From contig NZ_JAIVFT010000003.1 in NCBI RefSeq assembly GCF_020829665.1, forward strand, positions 124,001 to 188,000: a stretch of 64,000 nt of DNA. The letters are read 5' to 3'. Below the pieces are notes generated by a model. That model was not told the DNA's origin. It was given only the letters and a program-made list of their open reading frames with translations, and ran no database searches. Of this stretch, positions 35,865 to 45,189 are shown in pieces. Each line of letters begins with the position of its first letter. Position 1 is the stretch's first letter. The translations under genes were made by a program, and so were the position numbers. Source of the DNA: Nostoc sp. CHAB 5824. Lineage in GTDB: Bacteria; Cyanobacteriota; Cyanobacteriia; Cyanobacteriales; Nostocaceae.

Positions 35865-36402
35865 AAAACCCTATCTATGATTGTTTTAGTAAAAATATTA
35901 AACCAATAGTCAACCCACTAGTACCGAAAGGCGGAAGTAAAAAGTCAAATAGCTTATAAGACAGGCTTTTGCACTATTTTAAATGGTTGCTTTATTTACG
36001 CCGTGATGTACTAGTTATTCCGGTAGTTAAAGTAAAATAGGTCAAACGTTCAGAAAAATCCTCGTTTGCTTGAGTCGTGTATAGAAACACAAAAAAACCA
36101 AGGTCAAGCACAATTGCTCAATCTAAAAATATAAGAAAAACTTTTATTAATTTTTCTATAATATTTCTTGATTTATTACAATTTTATGTGTTGTCACTTA
36201 TAAGTGACAACGTGGTATTTACTGTACATGCTCGGCGTTATCTGCATTTTTTGTGTATCATTCTGTAAACTGCTTACAGAATGTCTTGAATCTGATTAAT
36301 GTGTATAAATTAATGCTTGATTAAGCTTTAATTACCAAATATTAATGCTTTGAGCATTAAATAAGTATTTAATAGAGTTTAGAAGCTGTAAGTATTGATT
36401 TT
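35865..36402. other. AT-rich divergent intergenic region
   Basis: About 540 bases, very AT-rich from 36110 onward. It holds a perfect 22-bp palindrome (listed separately) and a small dyad TTAATGCT-ttg-AGCATTAA at 36342-36360. The plus-strand frame at 36077-36268 is not convincing as a gene. Confidence 0.5.
36190..36211. promoter_or_regulatory. Perfect 22-bp palindrome, possible operator
   Basis: The half-site GTTGTCACTTA is followed without spacer by its exact complement. It lies between the divergent lipoprotein and truB genes, 192 bases upstream of truB. A half-site (TAAGTGACAA) also occurs near 40674. Confidence 0.5.
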
Positions 36403-37287
36403 GTGTTATTTCAAGGTTTTCTCAACTTAAACAAACCATTTGACTGGACTTCCCACGACTGCGTAGCGCGGGTGCGAAAATTGTTGCGCCTCAAACGTGT
36501 AGGTCATGCAGGAACCTTAGATCCAGCTGCTACAGGGGTTTTACCAATCGCTCTTGGTAAAGCCACAAGATTATTGCAATATCTGCCAGAAAACAAAGCT
36601 TACAAAGCCACTATTCGGCTGGGTGTGCGTACTACAACCGATGATTTGCAAGGTGAAATTATCACTTCTCAACCTTGTGCTGGATTGAGTTTGGCACAGG
36701 TGAAAACTGCATTACCACAATTTGAAGGCAAGATTGAGCAAATACCACCTAGTTACAGTGCAATCCAAGTAGATGGTAAACGCCTCTACGACTTAGCACG
36801 CCAAGGTAAAACGGTAGAAGTTCCAGTGCGAACAGTGGAAGTTTTTCAGATAGATATTTTGGACTGGAGAGAAGGAGATTTTCCCGAATTGGATGTGGCG
36901 ATCGCCTGTGGTTCTGGTACATATATTAGAGCGATCGCTCGTGACTTAGGCGCAATTTTAGAAACTGGTGGTACTCTTGCCGCTTTGATTCGCACCCAAA
37001 GCAGTGGTTTCGATTTAACAGATAGTCTCACATTGACCGACTTAGAAACTAAACTGCAAGCCGATACATTTCAACCGATTTGTCCAGATGCAGCTTTACA
37101 ACATTTGTCATCTGTTACTTTACCAGCAACATCTGCTCAAAAATGGTGTCAAGGTCAGCGAATTTCTTTAACTTTCGATGTTTCTCAAATAGTGCGAGTT
37201 TATGATGAAGAGACTCGCTTTTTAGGTATTGGGCAATTACAAGAAGAAATGTTGATTCCCCAAATGGTTTATGAACCGATTTCTTAA
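36403..37287 (+). CDS. truB: tRNA pseudouridine(55) synthase
   Basis: This enzyme isomerises U55 in the T-loop of tRNAs. The 294-residue protein shows the TruB core: [20 protein letters not shown] at the start, the catalytic-Asp motif [20 protein letters not shown], then [33 protein letters not shown] and a short C-terminal domain. The start is GTG 36403, as the family needs the NKP block near residue 10 and no ATG is available. The α/β-hydrolase gene follows 79 bases downstream on the same strand. Confidence 0.95.
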   Translation: MLFQGFLNLNKPFDWTSHDCVARVRKLLRLKRVGHAGTLDPAATGVLPIALGKATRLLQYLPENKAYKATIRLGVRTTTDDLQGEIITSQPCAGLSLAQVKTALPQFEGKIEQIPPSYSAIQVDGKRLYDLARQGKTVEVPVRTVEVFQIDILDWREGDFPELDVAIACGSGTYIRAIARDLGAILETGGTLAALIRTQSSGFDLTDSLTLTDLETKLQADTFQPICPDAALQHLSSVTLPATSAQKWCQGQRISLTFDVSQIVRVYDEETRFLGIGQLQEEMLIPQMVYEPIS

Positions 37288-37366
37288 AACTGTGATAATT
37301 TGAAGGTTTTAATTTGAATACAGATTTTGACCACCAACTATGGCGGCAGTCTCCTGGGGGCGCTAG

Positions 37367-38212
37367 ATGAGCGATCGCAATACCACTGCTGCACGTCTTA
37401 ATGTCTACATCCAAGGTCAAGGATTCCCCATTCTGGGCTTACATGGTCATCCTGGTACTGGTCGTAGTCTTTCTGTCTTTACCAATCATTTATCAAAACG
37501 CTATAAAACTTTTGCCCCCGATTTACGTGGATACGGCAAAAGTCGCTGGAATGGCAATTTTGATATGAATGACCACTTGACTGATTTAGAAGCGCTGCTA
37601 GACCGCTTTAAGATTGAAAAGTGCCTAGTATTAGGATGGTCGCTTGGAGGTATTCTGGCAATGGAACTGGCATTACGTTTGCCAGAGCGCATTACTGGGC
37701 TGATTTTGGTAGCGACAGCCGCAAAACCCCGTGGGAGTCATCCTCCTATCACTTGGCAAGATAATTTATATACTGGGGTTGCAGCCCTAATAAACTATAT
37801 AAAACCGAGTTGGCAATGGAATATTGAAACTTTTGGTAAGCGATCGCTTTTCCGCTACCTCATCCAACAACATACATTTACCACTTACAACTACATTGCT
37901 ACCGAAGCAGTACCAGCTTATTTGCAAACCTCTCCTGCTGCTACTCGCGCTCTTTATAGTGCAATTCAATCGGGATACAACCGACTTGTAGATTTGCAAC
38001 AAATACAATGTCCTAGTTTAGTACTTGCTGGTGACCAAGACCGCCACATCACATCTGATTCCAGCTTACAAACTGCTCAACACCTCAACAATTCTCAGTG
38101 GCAATGCTATCCCAACACCGCCCATCTTTTCCCGTGGGAAGTCCCCCAGCAGGTGCTGAATGACATTGACCATTGGCTCGAAGTTCATCCGCAGGTAATT
38201 AGTAGTCAATAG
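37367..38212 (+). CDS. Alpha/beta fold hydrolase
   Basis: The 281-residue protein shows the canonical order: GFPILGLHGHPGTGRSL (oxyanion strand), FAPDLRGYGKSRW, nucleophile Ser in LVLGWSLGGILAMELAL, an acidic residue in LVLAGDQDRHIT and His in YPNTAHLFPWE. There is no signal peptide, so it is cytoplasmic. It resembles haloalkane dehalogenase/esterase-type enzymes and the substrate is unknown. The start is ATG 37367. Confidence 0.85.
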   Translation: MSDRNTTAARLNVYIQGQGFPILGLHGHPGTGRSLSVFTNHLSKRYKTFAPDLRGYGKSRWNGNFDMNDHLTDLEALLDRFKIEKCLVLGWSLGGILAMELALRLPERITGLILVATAAKPRGSHPPITWQDNLYTGVAALINYIKPSWQWNIETFGKRSLFRYLIQQHTFTTYNYIATEAVPAYLQTSPAATRALYSAIQSGYNRLVDLQQIQCPSLVLAGDQDRHITSDSSLQTAQHLNNSQWQCYPNTAHLFPWEVPQQVLNDIDHWLEVHPQVISSQ

Positions 38213-38377
38213 TCGAATTATTTAAAAAATTTTGACTATTGACGAAGAGGAAATGGAGAGTAAAGATGTGGTGACGCGATGAGTCAAAAAGACGCAATAA
38301 TCCGGTATCAGAATTCTCTGTGTCTCCGTGTCTTTGCGTCCCCGCATCAGAGCATCATTTTCATTCTCTGGCCTAAC

Positions 38378-38680
38378 TTAAATTTGACCGCCAAAGGCAG
38401 GCTGTACTTTGCGGTCAAATCTTTCCCCCAAGTCTTCAGCGATTGTTAAGTTATTAGGTTTGCAGCGCTTGATATTCACAGAAATTCCCTGCGCTCCCTC
38501 GATCTCCAAATCTTCTATATATCCACTGCTTGACAATTTCGCATCAGAAGAACTAAGAAATGGCCCGAAGTAGTACGTGCAACGGGGATTTTGCGTCACA
38601 ATCTCTACCCACCAAGCCAAGCCGATAGAGTCGAATGTGTTAATTAACACTTCCTTGAGGTTATGCCAAATGGTTTTCAT
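38378..38680 (-). CDS. DUF1816 domain protein
   Basis: The 100-residue protein carries the cyanobacterial DUF1816 signature, with GLAWWVEIVTQNPRCTYYFG followed by GYIEDLEIEGAQGI and IKRCKPNNLTI. The domain resembles the CpcD linker fold associated with phycobilisome and ferredoxin-NADP reductase proteins, but its function is undefined. It is a stand-alone gene, convergent with the hydrolase. The ATG at 38678-38680 fits the family. Confidence 0.85.
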   Translation of the reverse strand: MKTIWHNLKEVLINTFDSIGLAWWVEIVTQNPRCTYYFGPFLSSSDAKLSSSGYIEDLEIEGAQGISVNIKRCKPNNLTIAEDLGERFDRKVQPAFGGQI

Positions 38681-38766
38681 GGTTTTCGCCAGTTTATAAA
38701 CGTCTACAGGGTGTTAAACGATATGTTGCTTTATTATCTTTTACATTTCTTTATACTCTGTTAGTG

Positions 38767-39828
38767 TTATTTTTTCAAAGAGATTTTTTGTAATTTATCT
38801 AAGTGCAGGGTATTTAGCGATCGCTGGCGATAAATTTCATAAAGTGTCATACCCGCTGCTACAGAAGCATTCAGGCTGGGAGTCTTACCCTGTAGAGGAA
38901 TCGATACTAAGAAATCACAGGAGCGTTGAGTTAACATACTCAGACCTTCACCTTCTGAGCCAATTACCAAAACGATTGGGCCAGTGAAATTGACTGTATG
39001 CACAGGTTCGCTTCCACTTGCAGCAGTGCCGTAAATCCAAAACCCAGCTTCTTTTAATTCTTCTAAAGCGCGGCTAAGGTTGACAACTCTAGCTACTGCA
39101 AAATTTTCTAAAGCGCCTGCTGCCACTTTCATAACAGTGGAAGTGATCCCAGATGCCCTTCTTTGAGGAATCACTAACCCTTGAGCGCCTATTGCTTCGG
39201 CGGTGCGAATAATTGCTCCCAAGTTGTGGGGATCAGTAATTCCGTCAGCCACGACAATTACGGGATCGGTTACAGCTTTTGTCTGTTCAATTAGCTCCGG
39301 CAATTCGATGTAAGCGTAGGGAGCAACTTGTGCCGCCACACCTTGATGATTGGCTCCGTTGGTGAGATAGTCTAAACGCTTGGGTTCAACCTCATCAATA
39401 ACTGTGCCATTTTCCTTCGCTTGCAGGAGAAAATGGTGAAAGCTGGGGTCGTAGCGCAGACGGGTAGTAATCCAGAGACGATTGAGATTACGCTGATTTT
39501 TCAACGCACTCAATACTGGATGACGACCGTAGATGAGATCGCTATCTTCTTCTATAGGTTGTGTAGATACAGACGGCTGGGAGAAGTTGCTATTTTGTTG
39601 ACGGGAGTTGGCAATGGGGTTGCTATCTATTTTCCTGGGATTGCGAGTAGGATTAGCAACATCTATTTTCTTGGGATTACGAGTGGGATTAGCAACAGAG
39701 ATGGGGTTGCTATCTATTTTTCTAGGATTGTGAGTGGGATTAGTAATAACACGCTTACCCTGAATTTTTACGGGTTGTCCACGATTGGATTCGTTGGAAG
39801 TCTTGACTTTTTTAGGTTTATTCTGCAT
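38767..39828 (-). CDS. rlmB: 23S rRNA (guanosine-2'-O-)-methyltransferase RlmB / TrmH-SpoU family
   Basis: The 353-residue protein has an L30e-like substrate domain from about 95 ([20 protein letters not shown]) and a knotted SPOUT methyltransferase domain from about 185. The family motifs are visible: [19 protein letters not shown] (motif 1), [12 protein letters not shown] (motif 2) and [20 protein letters not shown] (motif 3). RlmB methylates G2251 of 23S rRNA. The N-terminal 90 residues are an expanded low-complexity extension with repeated (N)[12 protein letters not shown] units. The gene is followed upstream, on the same strand, by mini-RNase III, a pairing also known in Gram-positive bacteria. 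Confidence 0.93.
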   Translation of the reverse strand: MQNKPKKVKTSNESNRGQPVKIQGKRVITNPTHNPRKIDSNPISVANPTRNPKKIDVANPTRNPRKIDSNPIANSRQQNSNFSQPSVSTQPIEEDSDLIYGRHPVLSALKNQRNLNRLWITTRLRYDPSFHHFLLQAKENGTVIDEVEPKRLDYLTNGANHQGVAAQVAPYAYIELPELIEQTKAVTDPVIVVADGITDPHNLGAIIRTAEAIGAQGLVIPQRRASGITSTVMKVAAGALENFAVARVVNLSRALEELKEAGFWIYGTAASGSEPVHTVNFTGPIVLVIGSEGEGLSMLTQRSCDFLVSIPLQGKTPSLNASVAAGMTLYEIYRQRSLNTLHLDKLQKISLKK

Positions 39829-39920
39829 TTTAGTTATGGATATAGCGTATGGTTGATCATCACAACTACCTCAATTTCTTGAACCTAATCTACTGCTGTA
39901 GCTATTGTGAAATTGAGTTA

Positions 39921-40400
39921 TCACTCTTTTTCTACATGAAGCATTTGCAACAGTTCGGTTAGGCGCTGGTAATCGGTGAGATATAAGTAGCCAATTAGGG
40001 TTTCTAGACTAGTTGCCTGTTGATAAATTTCGGGATTAAGTCGCTTAGGGCGTCCTGTAGCGGCGTTTCTACCACGTCGGACAATTTCTAATTCAGTGTC
40101 CTTTAGATGAGGAATCAGCGATCGCAAATGTAGCGCTTGTGTTTCCGCTCTTACCTGCTCCACTACCAGACGATGGTAAATTCCTGACCGCTGCAATGGC
40201 AGCAGATAGAACATTCTAACATACAACTCATAAATCGCATCCCCCAAATATGCTAAAGCAGTAGGAGAAATTTGTTGCACTTGTGAGAAGGAAATCTGTT
40301 GGAATGGCGCTGTGGTTGTCAAGAGTGCTTCAGTCCAAGATAAACTCTGTTTGGTAGTTTCATCTTGTCCATCTAATAGCTCTTCCTCCTGTGACTTCAC
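39921..40400 (-). CDS. mrnC: Mini-ribonuclease III
   Basis: The 159-residue RNase III catalytic domain lacks the dsRNA-binding domain. The signature ALAYLGDAIYELYVR holds the catalytic acidic residues, and ETLIGYLYLTDYQRLTELL is the second acidic cluster; the RRGRNAATGRPKR block is typical of Mini-III. In Bacillus it matures 23S rRNA. It lies 92 bases upstream of rlmB on the same strand, so the two rRNA-maturation genes probably share a transcript. The start is GTG 40400 by frame; no strong ribosome site was found. Confidence 0.92.
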   Translation of the reverse strand: MKSQEEELLDGQDETTKQSLSWTEALLTTTAPFQQISFSQVQQISPTALAYLGDAIYELYVRMFYLLPLQRSGIYHRLVVEQVRAETQALHLRSLIPHLKDTELEIVRRGRNAATGRPKRLNPEIYQQATSLETLIGYLYLTDYQRLTELLQMLHVEKE

Positions 40401-40884
40401 AATAAATCATTCCTTGACGGGCTACATTTGGCAGGCATTCTTTGCAAAGCCTGATTTTTCTGAAGTAAGCCATAATACTATACTTAACATAATCAATACT
40501 ATCAGAAATACTTAATAATTCTATCTTGTTGATTGAGAGTTGGCATTTTAGATCGCCCTGATGTCAACGCCTATAAACCAAATTTTGCTTACTTGTGGTC
40601 TGTGTCTAAGATAGGGTAAAATTATGACATCAAACTCACCCTATTACTAGATCGCATTGCTATGCTTACTTAGTAAGTGACAATTTTTAACTATACAGTA
40701 TCAAGTCAAGTTTACCCATAAAGAAATCTGCTAGCTTTGTATTTTTTACAAATTTCTCAGACTTGATTATTTATTTGATATTTTAGCCAAGAATTACATA
40801 CCCAAGAAGTGGGTGTCTATATTTTTGTTATTGCTCAACTTTAAACGTAATAGCTTAACTGGCTTTGTGCCTCTCCCACAAGGA
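40401..40884. other. AT-rich intergenic region
   Basis: No gene is supported. It contains ttacttagtaagtga near 40667-40681, which repeats the half-site of the 36190 palindrome. Confidence 0.4.
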
Positions 40885-41053
40885 GCTACAGTGTACATAC
40901 AAGTCTTCTAAAGTTGTGCCATAAGCTTTTGATCCCCCCAACCCCCCGATAAATTGGGGGGCAAATGCCCTTCAAAGTCCCCCAATTTATCGGGGGATTT
41001 AGGGGGATCTTCAACGATTTTGGTTTTGTACCAAGATGTGTGTACACTGTAGC
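40885..41053. mobile_element. MITE-like element with terminal inverted repeats and 9-bp target duplication
   Basis: A 169-base element has ends GCTACAGTGTACATAC and its near-complement GTGTGTACACTGTAGC. The interior is a large palindrome of CCCCCGATAAATTGGGGGG and CCCCCAATTTATCGGGGG. The 9-base direct repeat CCACAAGGA lies immediately outside both ends, the mark of transposition. It has no coding capacity. A decayed relative is at 17459-17573. Confidence 0.8.
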
Positions 41054-41095
41054 CCACAAGGAGAGAGGTTTTTTCCCAGAAGTTTTAAAAATTAA

Positions 41096-41121
41096 GCTAT
41101 CCGATGTTGAATCTGGATAGC
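41096..41121 (-). terminator. Hairpin terminator after the STAS gene
   Basis: On the minus strand GGCTATCC...GGATAGC forms a 7-bp stem 32 bases after the STAS stop and is followed by TTAATTTTTAAAAC. It fits a Rho-independent terminator. Confidence 0.6.
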
Positions 41122-41152
41122 CGAATTAGTCTCTCGGTTCAAGCAATCAAGA

Positions 41153-41515
41153 CTACTTGACGTTTTCTAGAGCTTCTTCAACTGATTTTTGCAGGGAGAG
41201 AAACTTCTCTAAGCGAACAAGCTTGACCGTTTGAGTTACCCGGGCATTTGTGACAATTTGCAAAGTACCTTCAGCAGTTTGAGCCTGCTTGGCTAGCTGC
41301 ACCAGAGCACCCAAGCCAGAGCTATCTATAAAGTCGATTTGTGAGAGATCCAAAATAATGTGCTTAGGTCCCTCATCAATCTTACTGCCAAGTACCTTGC
41401 GAAATGTCGGTTCAGAAAAAGCATCTAACAAACCTGTGAGGCGGAATAGCTGGCAGTTATCCCGGACTTCACGAGTGCCCCTCAGGCTAACGGTTAGATT
41501 TAGTGGTTCAGCAAT
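41153..41515 (-). CDS. Anti-sigma factor antagonist (STAS domain), with probable ATT start
   Basis: This is a single STAS domain of the SpoIIAA/anti-anti-sigma type, with the phosphorylatable Ser in QIDFIDSSGLGALVQLA. An in-frame TTG at 41431 would give only 92 residues and remove the first strand. The frame remains open and protein-like further upstream (IAEPLNLTVSLRGTREVRDN) as far as the ATT codons at 41516-41518 and 41513-41515. A perfect AGGAGG Shine-Dalgarno at 41521-41526 lies 5 bases from the second ATT. No ATG, GTG or TTG is available between them (one CTG is). This gives about 120 residues, the normal family length. It probably acts in a partner-switching pathway; no cognate kinase or sigma gene is adjacent. 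Confidence 0.8.
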   Translation of the reverse strand: MAEPLNLTVSLRGTREVRDNCQLFRLTGLLDAFSEPTFRKVLGSKIDEGPKHIILDLSQIDFIDSSGLGALVQLAKQAQTAEGTLQIVTNARVTQTVKLVRLEKFLSLQKSVEEALENVK

Positions 41516-41597
41516 AATTCCCTCCTCATGAGTTTAAAGTGAACGCTCAAGTATAGATGGTTTTTGAGCAAGTTGTCTACAATCTGCTGGAATAGGG

Positions 41598-41701
41598 TAC
41601 TGGGGATTGGGGATTGGGGATTGGGGATTGGGGATTGGAAAATAGTATTTATTTTTAATGTTAATTTCCTAGTCCCTAGTTCCTAGTCCCTAGTCCCTAT
41701 T
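41598..41701. repeat. Heptanucleotide tandem repeats (GGGGATT and CCTAGTC)
   Basis: About five GGGGATT units at 41602-41636 and about four TCCCTAG-type units at 41668-41700 occupy the short space between carA and the STAS gene. Such short tandemly repeated heptamers are typical of heterocystous cyanobacteria. Confidence 0.85.
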
Positions 41702-41702
41702 C

Positions 41703-42869
41703 TTACCTCACCTCGGCTGCTACGGCTTGACGCGCTGTTCGCATGGCTTGAACAAATTGCTCAAACAAGTAATCAGCATCGTGAGGCCCAGGACTGGCTT
41801 CTGGGTGATACTGTACCGAGAAAATAGGTAGAGATTTATGACGTACCCCGGCAACGGTGCGATCGTTTAAGTTTAGGTGGCTGATTTCTACAACTGCTGT
41901 AGGCAAGGAATCTGGATCAATAGCAAAACTATGGTTTTGACTGGTAATTTCTACCCGTTGTTGTAAGCCGGCAGGCTGATTTAAACCACGGTGACCAAAT
42001 TTCAGTTTATAGGTTTCTGCCCCTAGTGCATGACCTAAAATTTGATGCCCCATACAAATACCAAAGATGGGCTTTTCACTTAACAGAAGCGCTTTGGCAG
42101 TTGCAATCCCTTCAGTGACAGCAGCAGGATCGCCAGGCCCATTAGAAAAAAACACACCATCTGGATTGTAGTTGAGGATTTCCTCTGGTGGCGTATCAGC
42201 AGGCACAACAATCACCCGGCAACCGTAACTTGTTAAGCGACGCAAAATATTACGTTTTACACCAAAGTCAAGGGCAACAACGGTAAAGGGTTCTCCAAGA
42301 TTTTCCGCAGCTTCAAAGTTGAATTCCCAAGCTGGAATTGTGGGATCTGACCATTCATAAGCCGTTGGGGTGGTGACTTCCCGAACCAGATTCAATCCCG
42401 CCATGTTGGGAGCCGCTAGTACCTGCTCTAGCAATTCCGCCTCATTGAGAATGGCTGTGGAAATGCCACCGTTCATGGCTCCAAACATCCGAATTTTGCG
42501 GGTGAGAGCGCGGGTATCGATGCCGTAGATCCCTGGTACTTGGTTTTGCTTAAGGTAGTCTGGTAAGGATTGTGTCGATCGCCAGTTACTCGGTCGGTGA
42601 CAAATATTCCGAGCGATCGCACCCTGCACCTGGGGGCCATCTGATTCCTCATCTTCAAGATTGACACCAGTATTCCCTAATTCAGGATAGGTAAAAATGA
42701 CAATCTGACCGCAGTAACTTGGGTCAGTCAGGACTTCTTGGTAGCCGGTCATGCCAGTGTTAAACACCACTTCTCCGATCGCGGTTCCTGTAGCACCGAA
42801 AGACCAACCGCGATAAGTGGTTCCATCTGCCAGGACAAGTAAAGCTGGTATTGCGTCAGTCAAGGGCAT
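41703..42869 (-). CDS. carA: Carbamoyl-phosphate synthase small subunit
   Basis: This is the glutamine amidotransferase subunit, which hydrolyses glutamine and passes ammonia to CarB for arginine and pyrimidine synthesis. The CarA N-terminal domain ([40 protein letters not shown]) is followed by the class I amidotransferase domain, with the Cys nucleophile in [26 protein letters not shown] and [11 protein letters not shown] start at ATG 42869. A further upstream ATG (42890) would add MPNAQFT, which is encoded by ATTGGGC heptamers and is unlike the family. carB is not in the window. Confidence 0.95.
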   Translation of the reverse strand: MPLTDAIPALLVLADGTTYRGWSFGATGTAIGEVVFNTGMTGYQEVLTDPSYCGQIVIFTYPELGNTGVNLEDEESDGPQVQGAIARNICHRPSNWRSTQSLPDYLKQNQVPGIYGIDTRALTRKIRMFGAMNGGISTAILNEAELLEQVLAAPNMAGLNLVREVTTPTAYEWSDPTIPAWEFNFEAAENLGEPFTVVALDFGVKRNILRRLTSYGCRVIVVPADTPPEEILNYNPDGVFFSNGPGDPAAVTEGIATAKALLLSEKPIFGICMGHQILGHALGAETYKLKFGHRGLNQPAGLQQRVEITSQNHSFAIDPDSLPTAVVEISHLNLNDRTVAGVRHKSLPIFSVQYHPEASPGPHDADYLFEQFVQAMRTARQAVAAEVR

Positions 42870-42875
42870 AGTAAA

Positions 42876-42910
42876 TTGGGCATTGGGCATTGGGCATCGG
42901 GCATTGGGAA
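42876..42910. repeat. ATTGGGC heptanucleotide repeat upstream of carA
   Basis: About five consecutive (C)ATTGGGC units lie directly before the carA start. They create a false in-frame extension of the carA reading frame. Confidence 0.8.
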
Positions 42911-43057
42911 AACTTTTTTCTATTCCCCATTCCTCAATACTGCGATTGTTAATTATCCCATGATTTGAGCAATTGGGAGTTTTTAGGATAGTTAATTAAA
43001 ATTAAAATTAAAGTAGCGGGAGTGGATTTGGCAAAGCTAGGGCAGTTAAAATTAATT

Positions 43058-44113
43058 ATGCTTCAGTCTTTTTTATCCCGTGCAACCCTAATTTTTGTAT
43101 CAAGCGCTCTAGCGATTTTGTGTGTTGCCTGTAGTGAAGACAAACGGAACACTGCGACTGGTGGCAATGAGCAACCCTCGCCAATTGGGGATCAGTCCTC
43201 AGTACAGCCTGCCGTCGAACCAGCAACACCAGCAGTTACTCCTACCCCAGAAGCACAGCCGCTAGAGCCGTCTGAGAGTGAACCAAGTTTTTTTGAGATG
43301 GGGCTAGACAAAGCCGTTGGCGCTTGGAGTATTAGCCAATCTGCTCAATCTCCAGGTGATTGGATTTTGGTGGCGAATCAGTACCAAGATGCGATCGCGC
43401 TGATGCAAAAAGTCCGGCGACAAAGCCCAGAATTTGCGATCGCTCAAACCAAAATTACTGAATATCTCCGCCAAATTAAATATGCCCAACAGCAAGCTAC
43501 TCCTCGCCCTGTGCGCGTTGCCGAACCAAAGAGGATAGTAGTTGTTGTTCCCCAGACAACAACCACACCAAAGTTCACCTTACCTCTATCGCCTCCACAA
43601 GAAACAAAACCGTTACCACCAAAACCAGCTTTACCCTCATCAGCAGTGGTAATTCCAGATGAAGCAGTATTTACAGCGCCGATTAAAAGGCGGATTGGTG
43701 GAACGCCAATTGTCGAAGTCACTTTTAATGGGCAGCGACAATTTGAGATGATTGTGGATACGGGAGCCAGTGGCACTGTAATCACCCAAGAAATGGCAAA
43801 TACCTTGGGAATTGTGCCAGTGGGGAAAGCTAAGGCAAACACCGCGAGTTCCAGAGCTGTAGAATTTCCTGTGGGTTATGTTAATTCGATGGCAGTTGGC
43901 GGGGTAATAGTGAATAGAGTAGCAGTAGCGATCGCAGGTACGGAACTAGAAACTGGACTTCTAGGACATGACTTTTTTGGTAACTACGATGTCACCATCA
44001 AACGTAATGTGGTAGAATTTCGTCCGCAATTGCGATCGCAAATCAACTCCCCAGAAACTCAACCAACTGCTCCAACTTCGTCCAAGCAGCCCCACTTTGT
44101 AGGATATCCTTAG
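43058..44113 (+). CDS. Lipoprotein with retropepsin-like aspartic protease domain
   Basis: The protein of about 351 residues has a lipobox (LAILCVACS), a Pro/Gln/Thr-rich linker, a short helical segment (about 75-130: [20 protein letters not shown]) and a second Pro-rich linker. A C-terminal retropepsin-like domain follows (about 220-320) with [19 protein letters not shown] (catalytic DTG) and [16 protein letters not shown]. Such single-DTG proteins act as dimers, and this one faces the periplasm or lumen. The start is ATG 43058 (GTG 43022 possible). Its last 71 bases overlap the 3' end of trpD on the other strand. Confidence 0.8.
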   Translation: MLQSFLSRATLIFVSSALAILCVACSEDKRNTATGGNEQPSPIGDQSSVQPAVEPATPAVTPTPEAQPLEPSESEPSFFEMGLDKAVGAWSISQSAQSPGDWILVANQYQDAIALMQKVRRQSPEFAIAQTKITEYLRQIKYAQQQATPRPVRVAEPKRIVVVVPQTTTTPKFTLPLSPPQETKPLPPKPALPSSAVVIPDEAVFTAPIKRRIGGTPIVEVTFNGQRQFEMIVDTGASGTVITQEMANTLGIVPVGKAKANTASSRAVEFPVGYVNSMAVGGVIVNRVAVAIAGTELETGLLGHDFFGNYDVTIKRNVVEFRPQLRSQINSPETQPTAPTSSKQPHFVGYP

Positions 44114-45110
44114 CGATTTTAATCCCTTGGGCGTGATCTAGGAGTGCGATCGTACCGGCTACTTGCAGCGCCAACGACGCATTCAACGCTACTGCATCCT
44201 GTTGTGCCTGAGTTCCCTTACCTTGGAGTACCGCCTTGAGAATCACCGCATTCTCTTGGACATCTCCACCTCGAAGCATACCTATTGAAGCAGGTGTTAG
44301 ATCCAAATCTAGGGGATTAATGCTAGTTAACTGCACTTCTTTGTCTGATAACACTGCCAAGTCAGTTAAATCTCCTAACCCAGCCTCATCAAGTTTTTCT
44401 CGTCCGTGCAGCACAATCGCTTTTTCCTTGCCCAAATTCTGTAAAGCCTCGGCAACTGTTGCCAAAAGCTTAGGAGTAAATAAGCCCACTACCTGCCCAG
44501 TTGGACGCAAGGGATTTACTAACGGCCCGAGCAAATTAAAAATTGTTCGCACTTTCAAAGTCCGCCGTAATGAGGCAACCGCCTTAAGTGCTGGATGCCA
44601 ACCAGGGGCAAACAAGAAAGTGATCCCGACTTCTTGTAGTGCGGCTTGTACTTTTTCACTAGAGGCACTCAAGTTTACACCCAAGGCTTCCAAGACATCT
44701 GCACTTCCCGTCAGACTTGAGGCTGAACGATTGCCGTGTTTGGCGACAGGTATACCAGATGCTGCGGCGACAAATGCAACGGCTGTAGAAATATTAAAGG
44801 TTGATGATCCATCTCCACCAGTGCCACAGGTATCTATTACAGTCGTGAAGTCTAAGTGCTGAGTGCTGAGTGGTGAACATTGAGATTGTAATACTTCAGC
44901 CATGCCGGTTAACTCATCGGCAGAAATGCCTCTAAAGTTAAGCGCAGTTAAAATAGCCCCTGATAACTCTGGGGGAACCGCTTCACTGAGCCATCCTTGC
45001 ATCAATTCAGCAGCTTGATTACGGGATAAGGATTGACCATCTATTAATTGTTGCAGCAGGACATACCAGCTAGCAGAGGATTCTTGAGCAGGGATTGGGG
45101 GAGTTATCAT
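44043..45110 (-). CDS. trpD: Anthranilate phosphoribosyltransferase
   Basis: This enzyme transfers the phosphoribosyl group of PRPP to anthranilate, the second step of tryptophan synthesis. The 355-residue protein shows the family landmarks: [19 protein letters not shown] (PRPP-binding GTGGD), [32 protein letters not shown] and [19 protein letters not shown]. The length is normal. The start is ATG 45110. There are no other trp genes in the window. It converges with, and overlaps by 71 bases, the retropepsin-like lipoprotein gene. Confidence 0.95.
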   Translation of the reverse strand: MITPPIPAQESSASWYVLLQQLIDGQSLSRNQAAELMQGWLSEAVPPELSGAILTALNFRGISADELTGMAEVLQSQCSPLSTQHLDFTTVIDTCGTGGDGSSTFNISTAVAFVAAASGIPVAKHGNRSASSLTGSADVLEALGVNLSASSEKVQAALQEVGITFLFAPGWHPALKAVASLRRTLKVRTIFNLLGPLVNPLRPTGQVVGLFTPKLLATVAEALQNLGKEKAIVLHGREKLDEAGLGDLTDLAVLSDKEVQLTSINPLDLDLTPASIGMLRGGDVQENAVILKAVLQGKGTQAQQDAVALNASLALQVAGTIALLDHAQGIKIAKDILQSGAAWTKLEQLVEFLGS

Positions 45111-45189
45111 AGCTAAGGTTTGTATGTTGTAGCTATATTGAAAGCTATGGGGTTATCCTACCGGAAAATTGAAAGCTATCAAAGTAGGT

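Noticed and set aside
41703..42890. Upstream start of carA at 42890
   Set aside because: The added residues are encoded by the ATTGGGC heptamer repeat and do not fit the family N-terminus.
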